Assembly: GCA_963855995.1 (NCBI GenBank)
Contig: OY979728.1
Location: 3,954,330-4,018,329, forward strand
DNA: 64,000 nucleotides
DNA from: Muricea muricata
Taxonomy: Eukaryota; Cnidaria; Anthozoa; Malacalcyonacea; Plexauridae
Reading direction: 5' to 3'
Program-made: the position numbers and the translations under genes
Notes under the pieces: model-generated
Database searches by the model: none
Told to the model about the DNA's origin: nothing
What the model saw: only the letters and a program-made list of their open reading frames with translations
Part shown: in pieces, positions 62,001 to 64,000 of the stretch
Position numbering within the stretch: the stretch's first letter is position 1
Layout of the letters: each line of letters starts with the position of its first letter

Positions 62001-63822
62001 TAGACAAAATTTGAAAACTTCGCAGGGCTATATTTTCCGTATTTTACAACATTTCGCCACCAAACTTAGCAATTCTACTAATCTTAGGATCCTCTTTCTA
62101 ACTGTAGTAAAAGATTTTGTTCTTCTTGCCTAGATCGAATGTTAGTTTACGATACAAATTGTCCATTAGTTGTCTACATAAAAATTAGGGCAGTCATATT
62201 TACCATCTACAATTGACAACGTTCCCACGCTGGTAATGATAGATTTTATATTTCTGGCAACGCAATAATATTCCCCGCAATCATCGCTTCTTACGTCATT
62301 GATTGTCAATGATCCATCCCCCAACTCGTATCTGCCTCCATTTTTTAACGTGACTCCATTCCTACGCCATTGTATAAGATGTGGACCAAACTGAGTGGGA
62401 AAAGGCCGACATGCGAATACAGCTTTCCCGCCTTTGGCAACATGTTCCGAACTGGCTTCCTTTTCAAATCTTAGATCCACTACGAGCAAAAGAAGTGAAA
62501 TCCAAACAAACAGTATATAGTTTTTATTATACAACAAGTGTTTATTAGCAGTTCATAAATTAGAAAAGAGCGTTTAAATTGGTTCCTGAGCGGTCAGAAA
62601 CCTGCAATACAGTACAGACCGGTCACGTTTGGCTGGAAATTTTGCATTTTAAATCGTTGAAGTCTCTTTCCTGAGCGGTCAGAAACCTGCAGTACAATAC
62701 GGACCGGTCACGTTTGGCTGGAAATTTTGCATTTTCAATCTTTGAAGTCTCTAGGAAAAGAGACTTCAAAGATTTAAAATCCAAAATTTCCAGCCAAACG
62801 TCCTTACTGTGTTGCAGGTTTCTGACTGCTCAGGAACCAATTTTAAAGTATAAAATATAAGCGGTTGAAGTATAAAATATCTGAGAACGAGCAGGACCTA
62901 AATGCTTTTTACTGTAATCAAAAAGATAACGTTAAAGGAATAACACCAGAGGGTTTTTCTACTTTCTAAACTGCTTTGCCCCGTAAAAATATTTAAAATA
63001 TCACTTCGGATTGTTTGAAATAATGAAAACAATTGAAAAACGCAAGACCGGCAACACGACCTCAAAAAATGGCGGGTAAAACCGTTGATACAGATTTTTG
63101 ATGTTGCTAAGGTTGTTGCTAAGGTTGTTGCTAAGGTTGTTGCTAAGGTTGTTGCTAAGGTTGTTGCTAAGATAGCATTAGTCCAGCTAATAGGCGCTTT
63201 CCCAGGCATCCGGGACGAGACTTGCCCCCCCCCCTCCGCTCCCATTTTTTTTCATTGAAAAAGGTTAGCATGCCGTCTCTAGTGTTATATATAATCTCTA
63301 TGGACCAGGCCGTCGCGAGAGTAGGGTGTATAGAGTGTGGTGTCTAAAACATATTATTGATAGTGACAACCAAGATAGAGCATTGGCTTTCACAAGTCTT
63401 TGACATAGTAACTACAATAAACCTCACCCCCCCCCCCCCCCTTCACAGTCCAATGTCCTTCGCTATGGCCTCCTATGAACATGCTATGGAGGAAAAGAAA
63501 AAAAATCAATGTTGAATGAAGAGAAATGCCCGTATATACGCACCTCCGACGCGAAGTTCGATGTTTTGGGAGACTGCTGCGTTTTTGTTTTGAGCACGGC
63601 AGGAGTAATTTCCAGCATCCTTCCTACTTGGCTGAGGTATATACAATGAGCCATTGTTCAACACTCTCGGCCCCCCGTCCTCCGTACTATTTTCGCTAAA
63701 AGTAATATTGCCAAGGTGCCATGATATTGTAGCAGGGGGGTGAGCCAAAACTTCACAGGTTAGAAGCGTCGAGACATTATGGATGACAACAACATCGTCA
63801 GCTCTTTTTATCTCCGGAGGAC
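58770..63822 (-). CDS. Gene D (partial): multi-Ig protein, I-set type
   Basis: Four exons each encode one whole Ig domain: 63822-63544 (279 nt), 62479-62204 (276), 59834-59583 (252) and 59045-58770 (276). All begin and end in phase 1. This one-exon-per-Ig layout differs from the split domains of genes A to C and resembles long I-set proteins such as hemicentin- or DSCAM-like molecules; which one cannot be decided. The 5' end lies beyond the window, and no 3' exon was found before gene C. The last domain has a TGA in place of the core Trp, so either the allele is broken, the exon is skipped (its length is a multiple of three), or there is a base error. Confidence 0.7.
59046..59560. other. Gene D intron, possible degraded element
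   Basis: The plus strand has short frames with CEGC and KPCEYCIR motifs that could be relics of a zinc-finger transposon protein. Stops are frequent and I cannot name a family. Confidence 0.3.
59583..59834 (-). CDS. Gene D Ig exon c
   Basis: MYARFYCAASGNPPPKIFWQ, then VNISHVGVYKCTAQSGG. A compact I-set domain ending VDDHH before GTAAGT. Confidence 0.85.
59850..61816. other. Gene D intron, no gene recognised
   Basis: Contains GGGAGG-rich sequence, TCAAGTTGATCA/TGATCAACTT inverted pieces (60008-60220), a TAATAATAAT tract with a short AT repeat (60415-60540) and repeated CAGCCCGGGCTGAAAT-like units (61140-61790). Nothing coding. Confidence 0.4.
61817..62166. mobile_element. Foldback MITE, family member 4
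   Basis: Arms match the copies at 36975 and 52895 (TTAGTAGAATTGCAAAGTTT and its complement; TTACGCGCGGAAAAAG). The left outer end seems truncated. It ends about 38 nt from the donor of gene D exon b. Confidence 0.72.
62204..62479 (-). CDS. Gene D Ig exon b
   Basis: GKAVFACRPFPT, IQWRRNGV, GDGSLTINDVRSDDCGEYYC. An I-set domain; an extra Cys sits in the D-x-G turn. A foldback MITE begins about 35-40 nt past its donor. Confidence 0.85.
62575..62845. repeat. Foldback with an internal 85-bp tandem duplication
   Basis: TTCCTGAGCGGTCAGAAACC...GAAGTCTCT occurs twice in tandem (62584-62668 and 62669-62752), then once inverted (62756-62840). Ends AAATTGGTTCCTGAG and CTCAGGAACCAATTT. Confidence 0.8.
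63103..63171. repeat. 12-bp minisatellite (GTTGCTAAGGTT)n
   Basis: Nearly six perfect units in a gene D intron. The repeating peptide it encodes on the minus strand is not evidence of a gene. Confidence 0.95.
63544..63822 (-). CDS. Gene D Ig exon a
   Basis: STLLTCEVLAHPPATISWHL, LNNGSLYIPQPSRKDAGNYS and CRAQN: a complete I-set domain with both cysteines and the core Trp. Preceded by ATATTTCAG, followed by GTGCGT. Confidence 0.85.
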
Positions 63823-64000
63823 CTGAAATATGCACAGTGACTTAGTTTACTTTGGAAACAGAATTTTTATTAGACACAATGTGTTCTTCAAGTAATAACC
63901 TCTCCTAGTTAACCTACCGTGCTTATTAAGTATTTCCTGTACAAGTCCCGCTAGAACTGACTAAAACATGTCTTACAGAACTCACTGCTGAGTTAAGCAT

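Noticed and set aside
62898..63245. 115-codon frame with repeated TTLA units
   Set aside because: Translation of the 12-bp minisatellite; no homology, codon signal or splice support.

Overview
The window looks like eukaryotic, metazoan DNA, most likely from a cnidarian. Reasons: it is AT-rich and intron-rich, with GT-AG introns of about 0.5 to 3 kb. It is full of MITEs, foldback elements, LINE remnants and a Penelope element. Its real genes encode Ig-domain surface proteins ending in a basigin/neuroplastin-type membrane segment. I assembled the genes by hand from splice sites and reading phase. Almost every intron is phase 1, and the two complete models close exactly in frame (1179 nt and 1545 nt of CDS). 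Species is not determinable from the sequence alone.

Layout. 1-7.3 kb: intergenic DNA, then a 4.4 kb terminal-inverted-repeat element that has itself been invaded by a smaller element and a truncated LINE. 7.5-13.4 kb (minus): gene A, six intact Ig-gene exons and no recognisable membrane exon. 13.4-24.1 kb: spacer with a hairpin at the edge of the duplicated block, a MITE, a 5.1 kb palindrome with 2.4-2.5 kb arms, a tRNA-derived SINE, a LINE tail and a Penelope remnant. 24.1-36.0 kb (plus): gene B, a complete nine-exon gene (392 aa: signal peptide, three Ig domains, basigin-like membrane helix, short tail). Genes A and B are the two arms of a large inverted segmental duplication (about 7.53-13.41 kb against 24.09-34.03 kb) and are transcribed away from each other. 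39.1-52.8 kb (minus): gene C, a complete ten-exon paralogue (514 aa, four Ig domains, membrane helix, acidic tail), convergent with B. 58.8-63.8 kb (minus): part of gene D, four single-exon I-set Ig domains. One of these has a stop codon where the conserved core Trp should be, and the gene runs off the right edge.

How it fits together. A, B and C share one exon grammar: signal exon, Ig split over two exons, Ig in one exon, then Ig(s) split over two exons. B and C add the membrane exon and tail. I infer a local family of basigin/neuroplastin-like receptors growing by tandem and inverted duplication in repeat-rich DNA. Between A and B every Ig exon keeps its length, yet amino-acid changes are dense in Ig1 and Ig2. 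One 42-nt stretch of Ig2 has ten differences, all of them replacements. This is compatible with diversifying or relaxed selection. A recognition role is a hypothesis, not something the sequence shows.
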